A stretch of DNA of 64,000 nt, from NCBI RefSeq assembly GCF_019222765.1, contig NZ_CP078145.1, positions 6,076,001 to 6,140,000 of the forward strand, in the 5' to 3' direction. A program made the translations under genes and the position numbers. A model generated the notes under the pieces. That model worked only from the letters and a program-made list of their open reading frames with translations, searched no databases and was not told the origin of the DNA. Origin of the DNA: Nocardia iowensis (lineage in GTDB: Bacteria; Actinomycetota; Actinomycetes; Mycobacteriales; Mycobacteriaceae). This document shows positions 36,490 to 46,791 of this stretch, piece after piece; position 1 is the stretch's first letter, and the number at the start of each line of letters is the position of its first letter.

Positions 36490-37185
36490 TCACGTTGGCA
36501 GCTCCGTCGCGTTCGCCGTTCCCGCCGAGGGGTTTTCGGGATGCGCGGGCGTGATCACGTCGCGCGCGCCCGGCGAGTTGCGCACCGCGAGCACCCGCTG
36601 GAACACCGTGACGATGCTGAGCACCGCCAGGATCCACATCGCCACATGCACCGCGTACCCGAGCCAGTCGATGCCCCAGTATCCGGCGATGCCGGTCAGC
36701 CCGGCCCCGACCAGCACGATGATGAGGCGGTCGGGCCGCTCGATGATCCCGCCGTCGGCGGACAGTCCGCTGGCCTCGGCGCGCGCCTTGGCGTACGAGA
36801 TCACCTGCGAGGTCACCAGCACCACCAGGGTCGCCGCGAACAGCGGCTTGTGGTTCTCGTGATACACCGCCCACCAGGCCAGGCCCGCGAAGATGGCGCC
36901 GTCGGCCACCCGGTCGCAGGTGGCGTCGAGCACCGCACCGTATTTCGTGCCGCCGCCGCGCGCCCTGGCCATGGCGCCGTCGAGCATGTCGAACATGACG
37001 AACAACCAGATCACCATGGTCCCCCAGAACAGGTGTCCGGTCGGGAACAGGGTGACCGCGGCGGCGATCGACGCGGTGGTGCCGATGATGGTCACCGCAT
37101 CCGGGGTGAGCCCGGTGCTCACCAGCGCTTTGCCCAGCGGCGCAGTCGCTTTGGCAAACGTATCGCGGCCGAAGAAGCTCAGCAC
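36490..37185 (-). CDS. pgsA: phosphatidylinositol phosphate synthase (CDP-alcohol phosphatidyltransferase)
   Basis: A 231-residue membrane enzyme that transfers a phosphatidyl group from CDP-diacylglycerol to inositol 1-phosphate. The catalytic DGx2ARx8Gx3Dx3D motif is complete: DGAMAR, eight residues, then GAVLDATCD. About six membrane helices. GTG 37185 starts 2 bp after the HIT stop. Products feed PatA/PimA. Confidence 0.92.
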   Translation of the reverse strand: MLSFFGRDTFAKATAPLGKALVSTGLTPDAVTIIGTTASIAAAVTLFPTGHLFWGTMVIWLFVMFDMLDGAMARARGGGTKYGAVLDATCDRVADGAIFAGLAWWAVYHENHKPLFAATLVVLVTSQVISYAKARAEASGLSADGGIIERPDRLIIVLVGAGLTGIAGYWGIDWLGYAVHVAMWILAVLSIVTVFQRVLAVRNSPGARDVITPAHPENPSAGTANATELPT

Positions 37186-37187
37186 TG

Positions 37188-37772
37188 CTAGTCGACTTCC
37201 TTCCAGGCTGCCGACAGCAGCGCCCTCGTCTCCCGTAGCAGCTGCGGCATGACCTTTGCCCCGCCGACCACGGTGATGAAGTTCGCGTCGCCACCCCAGC
37301 GCGGCACGATGTGCTGGTGCAGGTGGTCGGCCAGCGAACCACCCGCCACGCCACCGAGATTCAGGCCGACATTGAAGCCGTGCGGCCGGGAGACCCGCTT
37401 CATCACCCGGATGGCCTGCTGGGTGAACGCCATCAGCTCGGCGCCCTCGTCCTCGGTGAGGTCCTCCAGGTTGGCCACCTTGCGGTACGGCACCACCATC
37501 AGGTGGCCGGGGTTGTACGGGTACAGGTTGAGCACCGCGTACACCAACTTGCCGCGGGCGATGACCAGGCCGTCCTCGTCGGACATCTTCGGGATGTCGG
37601 TGAACGGATGCCCGGTCGAGGCGGGATCGGTGGCCGCGGCCTCGGCGATGTAGGACATCCGGTACGGCGTCCACAAGCGTTGCAGCCGATCCGGTTCGCC
37701 CGCGCCCTTGTCCACGATGCTGCCCTGGTCGTCCAGTTCGGTGAGTCCGTCGGGCGCCATCCGCTCACTCAT
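37188..37772 (-). CDS. HIT-family hydrolase
   Basis: 194 residues with the histidine-triad motif [10 protein letters not shown] and [12 protein letters not shown] before it. This branch (Rv2613c in mycobacteria) is an Ap4A phosphorylase/hydrolase-like protein that acts on dinucleoside polyphosphates. Its start overlaps the thrS stop (ATGA). Confidence 0.9.
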   Translation of the reverse strand: MSERMAPDGLTELDDQGSIVDKGAGEPDRLQRLWTPYRMSYIAEAAATDPASTGHPFTDIPKMSDEDGLVIARGKLVYAVLNLYPYNPGHLMVVPYRKVANLEDLTEDEGAELMAFTQQAIRVMKRVSRPHGFNVGLNLGGVAGGSLADHLHQHIVPRWGGDANFITVVGGAKVMPQLLRETRALLSAAWKEVD

Positions 37773-39820
37773 ACCGCACCCTTGATCTCGAAGCCCTCCG
37801 CGGTCGGAGACGCGTTCTCCCGGTTCGCGATCCACTGCACAATGGTGGCCACCGCGCCGGCGACCGGCACCCCGTTCACCTGGGTACCGTCGCGGAAGCG
37901 GAAGCTCACCGCGTCGGCGGTCACGTCCCGCTCGCCGGCCAGCAGCATGAACGGCACCTTCTGCGCGGTGTTGTTGAAGATCTTCTTCTGCATCCGGTCG
38001 TCGCTGCGGTCCACCTGGGCCCGGATGCCCGCGTCCTGCAGCTGCTCGATCACTCGATCCAGGTGCGGCGCAAAGGCTTCCGCGACCGGGATGCCGACCA
38101 CCTGCACGGGCGAGAGCCAGGCCGGGAAGGCGCCAGCGTAGTGCTCGGTGAGCACGCCGAAGAAGCGTTCGATGGAGCCGAACAGCGCGCGATGGATCAT
38201 CACCGGCCGCTGCTTGGTCCCGTCGGATGCGGTGTATTCCAGGTTGAACCGCTCCGGCAGGTTGAAGTCGAGCTGGATGGTCGACATCTGCCAGGTGCGG
38301 CCCAGCGCGTCCTTGGCCTGCACGGAGATCTTCGGTCCGTAGAACGCGGCGCCGCCGGGATCGGGCACGAGCTCGAGTCCGGAGGCCGAGGCCACCTTGG
38401 ACAGGGTCTCGGTGGCTTCCTCCCACATGTCGTCGGTGCCGACGAACTTGACCGGGTCCTTGGTGGACAGCTCGAGGTAGAAGTCATCGAGGCCGTAGTC
38501 CTTGAGCAGGTCCAGCACGAAGTGCAGGGTGCTGGTCAGTTCGGCGTGCATCTGCTCTTTGGTGCAGTAGATGTGCGCGTCGTCCTGGGTCATCCCGCGC
38601 ACCCGGGTCAGGCCGTGGATCACGCCGGACTTCTCGTAGCGGTACACCGAACCGAACTCGAAGAGCCGCAACGGCAGTTCCCGATACGACCGGCCGCGGG
38701 CCCGGAAGATCAGGTTGTGCATCGGGCAGTTCATCGGCTTGACGTAGTAGTCCTGCCCCGGCTTGCGGACGGTGCCGTCCTCGTTCAGCTCCGCGTCCAG
38801 GTGCATCGCCGGGAACATGCCGTCGCGGTACCAGTCCAGGTGGCCGGAGACCTCGAACAGATGCCCCTTGGTGATGTGCGGGGTGTTGACGAACTCGTAG
38901 CCCGCGGCGACATGCCTGCGGCGCGAGTACTCCTCCAGCTCCTTGCGGATGATGCCGCCCTTGGGGTGGAACACCGGCAGGCCGGAGCCCAGTTCGTCGG
39001 GGAAGCTGAACAGGTCCAGTTCCAGACCGAGCTTGCGGTGGTCGCGGCGTTCGGCCTCGGCGAGCAGGTGCAGGTACTCGTCGAGCGCTTCCTGGGATTC
39101 CCAGGCGGTGCCGTAGATGCGCTGCAGGTCCTCGCGGTTCTGATCGCCCCGCCAGTACGCCGCCGAGCTGCGGGTCAGCTTGAACGCGGGGATGAACTTG
39201 GTGGTCGGGATGTGCGGGCCGCGACACAGATCGCCCCAGAGGCGTTCGCCGGTACGCGGATCCAGGTTGTCGTAGATGGTCAGCTCTTTGCCGCCGACCT
39301 CCATGACCTCCGGGTCGTCTATGCCGGACTTGTCGCTGATCAGCTCCAGCTTGAACGGCTCCTTGGCCAGTTCCACGCGGGCATCCTCGACCTCGACCAC
39401 GCGACGCGAAAACCGCTGCGCGCCTTTGACGATCTTCTTCATCCGGGATTCCAGCTTGGCCAGATCCTCGGGGGTGAACGGCTTGTCGACCTGGAAGTCG
39501 TAGTAGAAGCCGTCCTTGATCGGCGGACCGATGCCGAGCTTGGCCTCAGGGAACTCCTGCTGCACCGCCTGGGCCAGCACGTGGGCGGCGGAGTGCCGGA
39601 TGACACTGCGGCCGTCCTCGGTATCGGCGGCGACCGCCTCCACCTCGACGTCGGTGTCCGGGATCCAGGACAGATCCTTGAGGCCCTCGGCGTCGCGCAC
39701 GACGACGATGGTGTCCGGCCCCTTGGTCGGCAGCCCGGCCTCGCGCACCGCGGCACCCGCCGTCGTCCCGGCCGGCACCCGGACGAGGGTGGCGGGGCTG
39801 GGGTGGGCTGAGGTGGTCAC
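37769..39820 (-). CDS. thrS: threonyl-tRNA synthetase
   Basis: 683 residues with a TGS domain, the editing domain ([11 protein letters not shown], and HIPTTKF after CRGP), a class II catalytic core (motif 2 [21 protein letters not shown]), and an anticodon-binding domain starting near [16 protein letters not shown]. Charges tRNAThr and clears Ser-tRNAThr. First gene of the thrS-HIT-pgsA-patA-pimA-Nudix block, with four ATGA overlaps or 2-bp gaps within it. I see no T-box leader upstream. Confidence 0.96.
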   Translation of the reverse strand: MTTSAHPSPATLVRVPAGTTAGAAVREAGLPTKGPDTIVVVRDAEGLKDLSWIPDTDVEVEAVAADTEDGRSVIRHSAAHVLAQAVQQEFPEAKLGIGPPIKDGFYYDFQVDKPFTPEDLAKLESRMKKIVKGAQRFSRRVVEVEDARVELAKEPFKLELISDKSGIDDPEVMEVGGKELTIYDNLDPRTGERLWGDLCRGPHIPTTKFIPAFKLTRSSAAYWRGDQNREDLQRIYGTAWESQEALDEYLHLLAEAERRDHRKLGLELDLFSFPDELGSGLPVFHPKGGIIRKELEEYSRRRHVAAGYEFVNTPHITKGHLFEVSGHLDWYRDGMFPAMHLDAELNEDGTVRKPGQDYYVKPMNCPMHNLIFRARGRSYRELPLRLFEFGSVYRYEKSGVIHGLTRVRGMTQDDAHIYCTKEQMHAELTSTLHFVLDLLKDYGLDDFYLELSTKDPVKFVGTDDMWEEATETLSKVASASGLELVPDPGGAAFYGPKISVQAKDALGRTWQMSTIQLDFNLPERFNLEYTASDGTKQRPVMIHRALFGSIERFFGVLTEHYAGAFPAWLSPVQVVGIPVAEAFAPHLDRVIEQLQDAGIRAQVDRSDDRMQKKIFNNTAQKVPFMLLAGERDVTADAVSFRFRDGTQVNGVPVAGAVATIVQWIANRENASPTAEGFEIKGAV

Positions 39821-40031
39821 GGCGGTGCTCTCCTTGGAGTTTCTCGGGTGCGGGGCTGCCCCCGCGAATCATGGCCGTGGCAGCGTCTGCCCCGGCGCGA
39901 CCATGCTAGCTAGCCCGCCGCTCCGCGTCTTCCGCCGGTCGTCGGGTGCGTCAATACTCGCATTGCGGGCCCGCGGTCGCGCAGTTGGCTGGATTTTCGG
40001 CATACCCGGTTGTCGCCTCGGCGACCGGACG

Positions 40032-40670
40032 TCAGCTGTCCGCGGCCAGCTTTTCCAGCAGGGCCTCGCGTTCGGCGGCGGGGCGTTTCGGACAGCTGGT
40101 GCACATCTCGCAGCCGGGGACCTCGAAGACCAGGCAGCAGGAGATGCGTTTGACGAAGGTGCGGCCGCCGATCCGCACGAACCGCGGCACGGGCAGCTTC
40201 CCGCCGATCTCGGTCGCCAGTCGCGTGCCCGCCTCGGCCGAACCCGCGTCGAGGGCGCGATTGCCGACCGCGTCGGCGACGATCGCCCACAGCGCGGGCA
40301 CGCCCGCGCCGGACACCTCGGCGACCGGGCCGATCACTGCCGCAAGGGTTTCGCGCAGTGCCGCCCCTGGTTCAGTGGATTCGTCCGGCTCCGCGAGAAC
40401 ATGGATGCGTTCCACCCCGCCGTCGGGCCGGACCTCGCAGTCGAAGCGGTCCAGCACCGGCTCGGCGGCTTGCGCATCGTGCGCGTACGCCCGTGCGATC
40501 TGCTCGACCAGCGCGGAGGCGACCATGCACCACCACAGCGTGCCGGCGATGCGCGGTGAGGTAGTCCCCCACGAGTGCCCCATCTCCGCGATGCGCGCCG
40601 CCAGCCATTCCGGCTGCGTCAACGTCCGCCCGGGGACAACGTTCACCACTTCAGGGGACTGCGTAACCAT
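40032..40670 (-). CDS. FhuF-like (2Fe-2S) protein
   Basis: 212 residues ending in the FhuF-type iron-sulfur motif RISCCLVFEVPGCEMCTSCP (CC-x10-C-x2-C). The rest is weakly conserved, with WGTTSPRIAGTLWW as the family's middle motif. Relatives reduce ferric iron from siderophores in the cytosol. It overlaps the next gene by 28 bp. Confidence 0.75.
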   Translation of the reverse strand: MVTQSPEVVNVVPGRTLTQPEWLAARIAEMGHSWGTTSPRIAGTLWWCMVASALVEQIARAYAHDAQAAEPVLDRFDCEVRPDGGVERIHVLAEPDESTEPGAALRETLAAVIGPVAEVSGAGVPALWAIVADAVGNRALDAGSAEAGTRLATEIGGKLPVPRFVRIGGRTFVKRISCCLVFEVPGCEMCTSCPKRPAAEREALLEKLAADS

Positions 40671-41068
40671 TGCCACTCGACTCCGATCCAGCCGCCGACC
40701 ATCCCGAATGTGCCCAATACCCATAGCGTGGCGACGACCAGCGCAAAGGTAGCGGTCGCCGCGAACGCGCGCATGGCGGCACCCCGTGCGGAATACCACG
40801 CCATACCCTGCCGGTACCTGTCGCGCAGCCAGCCGAGCGCCCGCCTTGCCCAGGCGAATTCGGTGGCGAGGATGCCAAGTCCGGCGAACACGATCGCCCA
40901 GCCGGGTCCGGGGTAGGGAATCGCCAGGATTCCGACGGCCAGCACTGCGGTGCCTGCCATCGCGACCCCGATCCGATAGGCGAGGTTCAGCGTAGGTCGC
41001 GCGGCAACGCGGGCCCGGAAGGCGCGCCAGGCCGTGGGCGTCGATCTTGTTTCCAGCTCAGCCGTCAC
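40643..41068 (-). CDS. small membrane protein with PGPGW motif (TIGR02611-like)
   Basis: About 141 residues with two close membrane helices around AIPYPGPGWAIVFAGLGILATEFAWA, the signature of this actinobacterial family, then a third helix near the C-terminus. The start (GTG 41068 or a TTG 30 bp upstream) is uncertain; the short spacing of GGAG to the GTG is poor. Its function is unknown. Confidence 0.75.
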   Translation of the reverse strand: MTAELETRSTPTAWRAFRARVAARPTLNLAYRIGVAMAGTAVLAVGILAIPYPGPGWAIVFAGLGILATEFAWARRALGWLRDRYRQGMAWYSARGAAMRAFAATATFALVVATLWVLGTFGMVGGWIGVEWQWLRSPLKW

Positions 41069-41115
41069 CTTCTCCAGCGTACGAGACTGCCCGGTCAAGT
41101 CTATGAGGCAGCCGA

Positions 41116-41150
41116 CGAGCCCGCCCGAACCAGTGGTTCGGGCGGGCTCG
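41116..41150. terminator. 17-bp perfect hairpin after the SulP-carbonic anhydrase gene
   Basis: Arms at 41116-41132 and 41134-41150 are exact complements around a single base, so the real loop must open from the arm tips. It lies 12 bp past the transporter's stop codon. Confidence 0.8.
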
Positions 41151-41161
41151 GCAGTCCTGGG

Positions 41162-43414
41162 TCAGACGAGTTCGGGTGTGACCCGATGTCCCGCTTCGTC
41201 CTCGATGTGGGCCAGCCCGTCCTCGGTGATCTCGATGACGCGCGCGCTCGCGATATCGAAGAACAGGCCCGACACCGTGACGCCGCGCTCGGCGACTGCC
41301 GCGCGCACGGCGGGATGCCGTTGCAGGTTTTCCAGCTGCACCGCCACGTTCACCATGCTCAACTGGTCGACCTCGTCGAAGCCGGCGGCGGCCGCGGCGA
41401 TCGCTACCGGGTGTCCGCGGTGGACCCGGTCCAGACTCGGACGGGCGTGCGCGAGCCACTTGTCGATTTCCGGACCGGCCTTGGCCCCCGAGTGCAAGGC
41501 CTTCATCGCGCCGCACGACGAGTGGCCGCAGACCACGATGGAGCGGACGTTGAGTTCCTCCAGGGCGAAGACGAGCGCGGCGTCCACCGACGGATCGCCC
41601 ACGGCGGGAACGAGGTTGCCCACATTGCGCACGGTGAACAGATCGCCCGGCCCGCTGTTGGTGATCATGTTCGGCACGATGCGCGAGTCGGCGCAGGTCA
41701 GGAAGAACGAATCCGGATCCTGGCTGTCGCGCAGTCCGTCCAGATGCGGCCGGACGACGTGCGCGTGGCTGCGGTGGTAGGCGGCGACACCGGCCGCGAT
41801 CGGGTCGGCGTGCTCGTCGCGGCGCCACGGTCCGAGGATGTCGGTCCACACCGCCCGGCCGAAGCTGCGCGACGGCGGCCCGGCCGTCACATGGGCCATT
41901 CGGGCACTGCCGATCTCCACGAAATCGACACTGCCGCCGCTGCTTTCCTGCTGACGCACCCAGTCCTCGATGGCTTCGAAGGCGGCGTGGTCGAGGAAGT
42001 CGACGGTCATCTCGACGGTGACGTCGGCGTCGGCGGGCACCTTCGCGAACTCCGCGGACAGCTTCGGCAGCGCGAGGAACGTGCAGGAGCCGTCGATGGT
42101 GATCATCCACCGCTGCGAACCCGGAATCTGCCTGGCGCTGATGGCCACTCGCACCACTCGCCACAGCAGCAGGCCGAAGGCCAGCGCCAGGCCGATCAGC
42201 ACGCCCTCCAGCAGATTCAGGAACACGACGCCGAGCACGGTGACGGCGTAGACGAACAGGTCACCCGTGCGCCGGGCCAGCTTGATGTGCGCGATCTTCA
42301 CCAGCTGCGTGCCGATCACGATCAGCAGGCCGGCCAACGCCGCCTTCGGAATCTGTTGCACCACAGCGGACAACGCCACCGAGAACAGCAGAATCCAGCA
42401 GCCGTGCATGACCGCCGAGGCCCGGCTGCGCGCGCCCGCCTGGACATTGGTGGCGCTGCGCACGATCACGCCGGTGACGGGCAGGCCGCCGAGCAGGCCG
42501 GAGATCACGTTGGCCGAGCCCTGACCGATGAGTTCGCGGTCGAAGTTGGTGCGCTGACCCGAGTGCATCTTGTCCACGGCCACCGCGGACAGCAGACTCT
42601 CCACACTGGCGATCAACGCGATGGTGATGATCATCAGCACCACGGCCGACCAGTCACCGCGCGGCAGCTCCGGCAGCCCGATCGCGTCGAACAGTGAGCC
42701 GTTCAACACGATTCGCTCGGCGCCGGTAGGCAGCACCAGCGACAGCACGGTGGCGACGAACACCGCGACCAGCGGGCCGGGAATCAGGCGCAGCTTGGCA
42801 GGGGCGTACTTCCAGCCGACCATGATCGCGATCACCACCGCGCCGATGAACGCGTCGCCGCCGTGTAGCGACATCAGCTGACTGGGCAGTTCGGTGATGT
42901 TCTTCCACGCGGAGCTGTGCGACGAACCGCCGAGCAGCACGTGAATCTGTTGCAGCGCAATGGTGATACCGATACCGGCCAGCATCGCGTGCACGACTAC
43001 CGGCGCGACGGCGAGCGCGCCACGGGCAATCTTGCTGAGCCCGAACAGGATCTGCAGCACACCGGCCGCCGCTGCGATGAAACAGGTGGTCTTCCAGCCG
43101 AATTGGTTGATGGACTCGGCCACAACCACGGTGAGGCCCGCGGCGGGGCCGCTGACCTGAAGAATGGAGCCGCCGAGCAGGCCGGCGACGATACCGCCGA
43201 CCACGGCGGCGATGAGGCCTGCGAGGACAGGCGCGCCGGAGGCGAGGGCGATGCCGAGGGACAGCGGCAACGCGACCAGGAAGACCACGATCGAAGCGGG
43301 CACATCGTGGCGCAGGATCGAATGCAGACGATCGGACATGGGCTCGGGACCGCGGCCCGTGTCCGCTGGTACCGGCGGGGTGAACGGGGGTGCTAAATCG
43401 TTTTCGACAGCCAT
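41162..43414 (-). CDS. SulP transporter fused to beta-carbonic anhydrase
   Basis: A 750-residue protein. The first ~430 residues form a SulP-type anion transporter (ALPLSLGIALASG, GLLGGLPVTGVIVRSATNVQAGARSR). A STAS-like region follows, and the last ~230 residues are a beta-carbonic anhydrase with a complete zinc site (TCADSR and CGHSSCGA). The mycobacterial relative Rv3273 has the same fusion. It probably imports bicarbonate or sulfate and interconverts CO2 and bicarbonate. The ATG has GGAG upstream. A decayed copy lies 265 bp upstream. Confidence 0.9.
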   Translation of the reverse strand: MAVENDLAPPFTPPVPADTGRGPEPMSDRLHSILRHDVPASIVVFLVALPLSLGIALASGAPVLAGLIAAVVGGIVAGLLGGSILQVSGPAAGLTVVVAESINQFGWKTTCFIAAAAGVLQILFGLSKIARGALAVAPVVVHAMLAGIGITIALQQIHVLLGGSSHSSAWKNITELPSQLMSLHGGDAFIGAVVIAIMVGWKYAPAKLRLIPGPLVAVFVATVLSLVLPTGAERIVLNGSLFDAIGLPELPRGDWSAVVLMIITIALIASVESLLSAVAVDKMHSGQRTNFDRELIGQGSANVISGLLGGLPVTGVIVRSATNVQAGARSRASAVMHGCWILLFSVALSAVVQQIPKAALAGLLIVIGTQLVKIAHIKLARRTGDLFVYAVTVLGVVFLNLLEGVLIGLALAFGLLLWRVVRVAISARQIPGSQRWMITIDGSCTFLALPKLSAEFAKVPADADVTVEMTVDFLDHAAFEAIEDWVRQQESSGGSVDFVEIGSARMAHVTAGPPSRSFGRAVWTDILGPWRRDEHADPIAAGVAAYHRSHAHVVRPHLDGLRDSQDPDSFFLTCADSRIVPNMITNSGPGDLFTVRNVGNLVPAVGDPSVDAALVFALEELNVRSIVVCGHSSCGAMKALHSGAKAGPEIDKWLAHARPSLDRVHRGHPVAIAAAAAGFDEVDQLSMVNVAVQLENLQRHPAVRAAVAERGVTVSGLFFDIASARVIEITEDGLAHIEDEAGHRVTPELV

Positions 43415-43678
43415 GACTTTCTCCTTCGCCGAACTCGGCGCGAAGGCCGAGGTCGGTTGACGATCAACATGTCCAGCAGGGCACACGACCGCGAACCGGC
43501 ATCTCGCGGTGAAGCAGGTCTCGACGCACCAGCGGGCCGAGATGTAATGCGAAGCAAGGCTATGAGTAAAGACTAAGCAAAGCCTGAGAATGGGGCTAAC
43601 TGTGCGTAAACTCCGTGCTCAGGGTGCTATGGCCTGCCTCACATGGGGGCCGAGACGGTGCCGGGGCCGTCGCGGCGG

Positions 43679-44044
43679 TTAAACCGGTTGTGCGGCAACA
43701 CGGCGGCCCTCATCATCAGATGTCGCGATCCCGGCCACTCGGCGATGCCCCGCCAGCTGCGCTCGCACCCGGTGGACGTGGCCGCGGTGGTATGCGGCGA
43801 TGCCCGCCAGGATGGGGTCCGCGCGGACCCCGGTTCGCCGCCATGGGCCGGTCGTCCGGTCAGGTGCCCACATCGGGACCGTGGGCGCGAGCCACGTCGC
43901 TACGGCGGCGACGGCTAGGCCGAGGGAAAGTGGCAGCATGACAAGGAGATCCACCACAGCGGCGGATAACCGGCGGCCAGCCAGACGTTCTGCGAATGCG
44001 GGGTTGCGCGACGTCCGTGGTGCGGGATCGGTGTCGGTTGACAT
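43679..44044 (-). pseudogene. internally deleted, truncated copy of the SulP-carbonic anhydrase gene
   Basis: A 121-residue frame that keeps only two pieces of the neighbouring 750-residue gene. One is an N-terminal helix (VVDLLVMLPLSLGLAVA against VVFLVALPLSLGIALAS); the other, after a jump of over 450 residues, is the segment before the anhydrase (GPWRRTGVRADPILAGIAAY against GPWRRDEHADPIAAGVAAY). All zinc ligands and transport helices are missing. The Shine-Dalgarno region (GGCGAAGGAGAAA) and the upstream AGTAAAGAC...GCAAAG block also match the intact gene, so it arose by tandem duplication and decay. It has its own start and stop but is unlikely to function. Confidence 0.75.
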
Positions 44045-44245
44045 ATTTCTCCTTCGCCGGGACGGCGGGCGCCCGGTTCATCGGTCGAACATGTACTGGC
44101 ATCGAAAGCGAGCGGCGGGCGAAGCTCTGCCGCTCCGTAGTGCTCGGTGAGCGGCGACCCGTGACGCGAAGGTCTAGTTAATAGTAAAGACTTCGCAAAG
44201 CTTTTGGAAAGGTTTCAAGTGGAATCGGCGCAACTGTCATCGTAT

Positions 44246-44261
44246 TGTGACCCAGGTCACT
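44246..44261. promoter_or_regulatory. CRP/GlxR-like binding site
   Basis: TGTGA, six bases, TCACT: one mismatch from the consensus TGTGA-N6-TCACA used by actinobacterial CRP/GlxR proteins. It lies 202 bp upstream of the decayed SulP copy and 28 bp past the dehydrogenase stop. It may be a relic of the duplicated promoter. Confidence 0.4.
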
Positions 44262-44289
44262 AGGCAAGGGTTCGGCGGTGAACCGACCG

Positions 44290-45345
44290 CTACCGCGAAG
44301 ACGCGATCGAGGCCGCATCAACAACGAACCGGTAACGGACCTCACCCGCGACCAGGCGGCGGAATGCCTCGTTGATCCGATCCGCCGAGATGACCTCGAC
44401 TTCGGCACCCAGCCCGCGCGCGGCGCAAAAATCGAGCATCTCCTGTGTCTCCCGGATACCACCGATCAGCGAACCGGCCAGACTCTTGCGGCCGACCAGC
44501 AACGAGAACGTGCCGAAGGTGCATGGGTTCTGGGCCACGCCGATGTTCACCAGGGTGCCGTCCATCGCGAGCAGGCCGAGGTAGGCGTCCAGGTCGAGAT
44601 CCGCGGACACGGTGTTCACGATCAGGTCGAAAGCGCCGGCGAGCCGGATGAATGTGGCGGGATCGGCAGTCGAGTGGAAGCTCGTGGCGCCGAGGCGGAA
44701 ACCGTCCTCCCGCTTGCGCAGACTCTGACTCAGGACCGTGACATCCGCCCCGAGCGCGTTGCCGATCTTCACGCCGAGGTGGCCGAGCCCACCCATACCG
44801 ACAACGGCCACGCGGCTACCAGGCCCCGCCTTCCAGTGCCTGAGCGGGGAGTACATGCTTATCCCCGCGCACAGCAGTGGAGCGGCCTCGGCGAGACCGA
44901 TGCCGTCAGGAATGCGCAGCACGTAGTTCTCGTCGGCGACCAGGTGCGTGCTGTAGCCACCGAAGGTCGGCCGTCCGTGCCGATCGAGGGCGTTGTAGGT
45001 GCTGAGGCTGCCGCGCAGGCAGTACTGTTCGTGCCCCGCAACGCAGTTGGCGCATTCGCGGCAGGAATCCACGAAGCAACCGACACCGACCCGATCGCCG
45101 ACCGCATGCTGTGTTACCGCCGAGCCGACCTCGACGACGATGCCGGCCACCTCATGGCCGGGCACCATCGGAAAGATCGACTTCCCCCAGTCCTCGCGGA
45201 CTTGATGAATGTCGGTGTGGCAGATCCCGGTATATCCGATCTCGATCAGGATGTCGTGCTCGCCGACCGAACGAAGCGGAATCATGGTGCGCCGCAAGGG
45301 TTCATCCGGACCGGCCGCAGCGTAGGCGGGAATCGTCGATCTCAT
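44290..45345 (-). CDS. zinc-dependent alcohol dehydrogenase (AdhC/YahK-like)
   Basis: A 351-residue zinc-containing MDR enzyme: catalytic zinc ligands in [11 protein letters not shown] and PGHEVAG, structural-zinc cysteines in [15 protein letters not shown], and the cofactor motif [13 protein letters not shown]. Related enzymes reduce aromatic and other aldehydes with NADPH. It overlaps the aspartate kinase stop by ATGA, so it belongs to the cluster and may reduce the aldehyde made by the GriC/GriD-like pair to the alcohol. It is the last gene of the biosynthetic cluster. Confidence 0.88.
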   Translation of the reverse strand: MRSTIPAYAAAGPDEPLRRTMIPLRSVGEHDILIEIGYTGICHTDIHQVREDWGKSIFPMVPGHEVAGIVVEVGSAVTQHAVGDRVGVGCFVDSCRECANCVAGHEQYCLRGSLSTYNALDRHGRPTFGGYSTHLVADENYVLRIPDGIGLAEAAPLLCAGISMYSPLRHWKAGPGSRVAVVGMGGLGHLGVKIGNALGADVTVLSQSLRKREDGFRLGATSFHSTADPATFIRLAGAFDLIVNTVSADLDLDAYLGLLAMDGTLVNIGVAQNPCTFGTFSLLVGRKSLAGSLIGGIRETQEMLDFCAARGLGAEVEVISADRINEAFRRLVAGEVRYRFVVDAASIASSR

Positions 45346-46649
45346 GACCGGTATCCCGGCGCGACCATGGAACTACCCGAGGCAAGGTCGAACTCGTTGT
45401 GCAGCACCGCTACCGCCCGCACCACGGTATCCACCGGCACCGTCACCGAGATCCGCAACTGCGAGGTACAAATGGAGCCGGCCGGAATGTCGACCCGCGC
45501 CAGCGAGGTCAACATCCGTGCCGCGTACTCGGGCCGATTCAGCAGTCCCTTGCCGACGATCGAGAGCCTGCCGACACTGTCATCGATCTCCACGCGGTCG
45601 GCTAGGCCGACACCGATTTCCGTTATGGCCGTGCACACCTGGTTCGCATCGGACCGGCGGACTGTCATGCCGACGGAGAACCCGGCTCCGCCGTCGTTCG
45701 ACAGCACGGTGACGTCGGCCGGAATGGCGTGCCGTGCCAGCACCCGGAACACCGCGGCTGTCAGCTCGCCCTCCGCCCGCGCGGCGATGCGCATGACCAC
45801 GCGGACCACGTCCACATCGTGTACCACCGCCAGCACGGCGGCTTTCGACTCGAACATTCCCACACCATCTCTTCCCTGGATCAGCGTGCCCAATGCGGCA
45901 GAAGAGGAGTTCCGGACGCAAATGTCGACCCCGTACATCGCCGCGAGTTCGACTGCGCGGGAATGCATTACCCTCGCTCCGACGAACGACATCTCCATCA
46001 TCACGTCGGCGTCGACGGTCGGCATCAGAGTGGCGGTGGCGAGAACGCGCGGATCCGCGGTATAGACGCCGTCGACGTCGGTGTAGATCTCGCAACGACT
46101 GGTCCGCAGCTCGGCGGCAATGGCCACGGCCGTGGTGTCCGAGCCGCCACGGCCGAGGGTGATCACATCTCCCGCGGCGTCGACACCTTGGAATCCGGCC
46201 ACCACGACAACGGTGCCGGCCTGCGCCAGCTCGACTATCCGCTCGGTGTCGACGGCCACGATGATCCCGGAACCGTGCTTGCCGGTGGCCATCATGCCGC
46301 TCTGCATTCCGGACAGCGCAACCGCGGGTACGCCGATTCCCTGCAGTGCCATGGCCATCAGTGCGGCAGAAGCGGTTTCGCCGGTGGCGAGCAGTTGGTC
46401 GAGTTCGCGTCCCGACGGGGCGGGATTCAGTTCGGACGCCAGCCGCTGCAGTTCGTCGGTCGTCTCGCCCTGCGCGGAGACCACCACGACGATCCGGTGC
46501 CCGGTCCGATGTGCGGTGGCTATGCGATCCGCGACGCTGCGCACCTTGTCGGTGGTGGCGAGCGAACTGCCGCCGTATTTCTGTACCAGCACATCGGATC
46601 CGATCCCGTCACCTGTCAGGGTCATGAGATCAGCCTGCGGATGGCGCAT
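45342..46649 (-). CDS. aspartate kinase (cluster-specific)
   Basis: About 435 residues, a complete aspartokinase: KYGGSSLA (Lys about 24), [23 protein letters not shown], and two C-terminal ACT domains. It phosphorylates aspartate, the first step to aspartate semialdehyde, one substrate of the GriI-type aldolase. The ACT region differs from the housekeeping form (ending [14 protein letters not shown]), which suggests altered or absent feedback control. Starts at 46649 or 46625 are both possible and neither has a strong ribosome site. A perfect 30-bp hairpin upstream cuts it off from the MerR gene, so it probably has its own promoter. Confidence 0.88.
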   Translation of the reverse strand: MRHPQADLMTLTGDGIGSDVLVQKYGGSSLATTDKVRSVADRIATAHRTGHRIVVVVSAQGETTDELQRLASELNPAPSGRELDQLLATGETASAALMAMALQGIGVPAVALSGMQSGMMATGKHGSGIIVAVDTERIVELAQAGTVVVVAGFQGVDAAGDVITLGRGGSDTTAVAIAAELRTSRCEIYTDVDGVYTADPRVLATATLMPTVDADVMMEMSFVGARVMHSRAVELAAMYGVDICVRNSSSAALGTLIQGRDGVGMFESKAAVLAVVHDVDVVRVVMRIAARAEGELTAAVFRVLARHAIPADVTVLSNDGGAGFSVGMTVRRSDANQVCTAITEIGVGLADRVEIDDSVGRLSIVGKGLLNRPEYAARMLTSLARVDIPAGSICTSQLRISVTVPVDTVVRAVAVLHNEFDLASGSSMVAPGYRS

Positions 46650-46707
46650 ATCGTTGCCGTCTCGCGAAGGTATTGCGCGTCGAATCGTTCGAGGCGGTCG
46701 GATCCGC

Positions 46708-46769
46708 ACTCTCGGGCGGGCCGCGTTGTCCCGGAACACGTTCCGGGACAACGCGGCCCGCCCGAGAGT
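46708..46769. terminator. 30-bp perfect hairpin between MerR gene and aspartate kinase
   Basis: Arms 46708-46737 and 46740-46769 are exact complements with a 2-base centre. It is GC-rich with no T tract. It begins 23 bp after the MerR stop codon and is the longest perfect stem in the window. Confidence 0.85.
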
Positions 46770-46791
46770 GACAGTCGCGTTCGCCGCGCCG

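Noticed and set aside
38063..39811. 582-codon frame on the plus strand
   Set aside because: Entirely antisense to thrS, whose motifs are certain.
39821..40031. T-box leader upstream of thrS
   Set aside because: No T-box core sequence and no terminator/antiterminator pair was seen.
43679..44044. Independent small membrane protein
   Set aside because: Both pieces and the start region match the neighbouring SulP-carbonic anhydrase gene, so a decayed duplicate explains it better.
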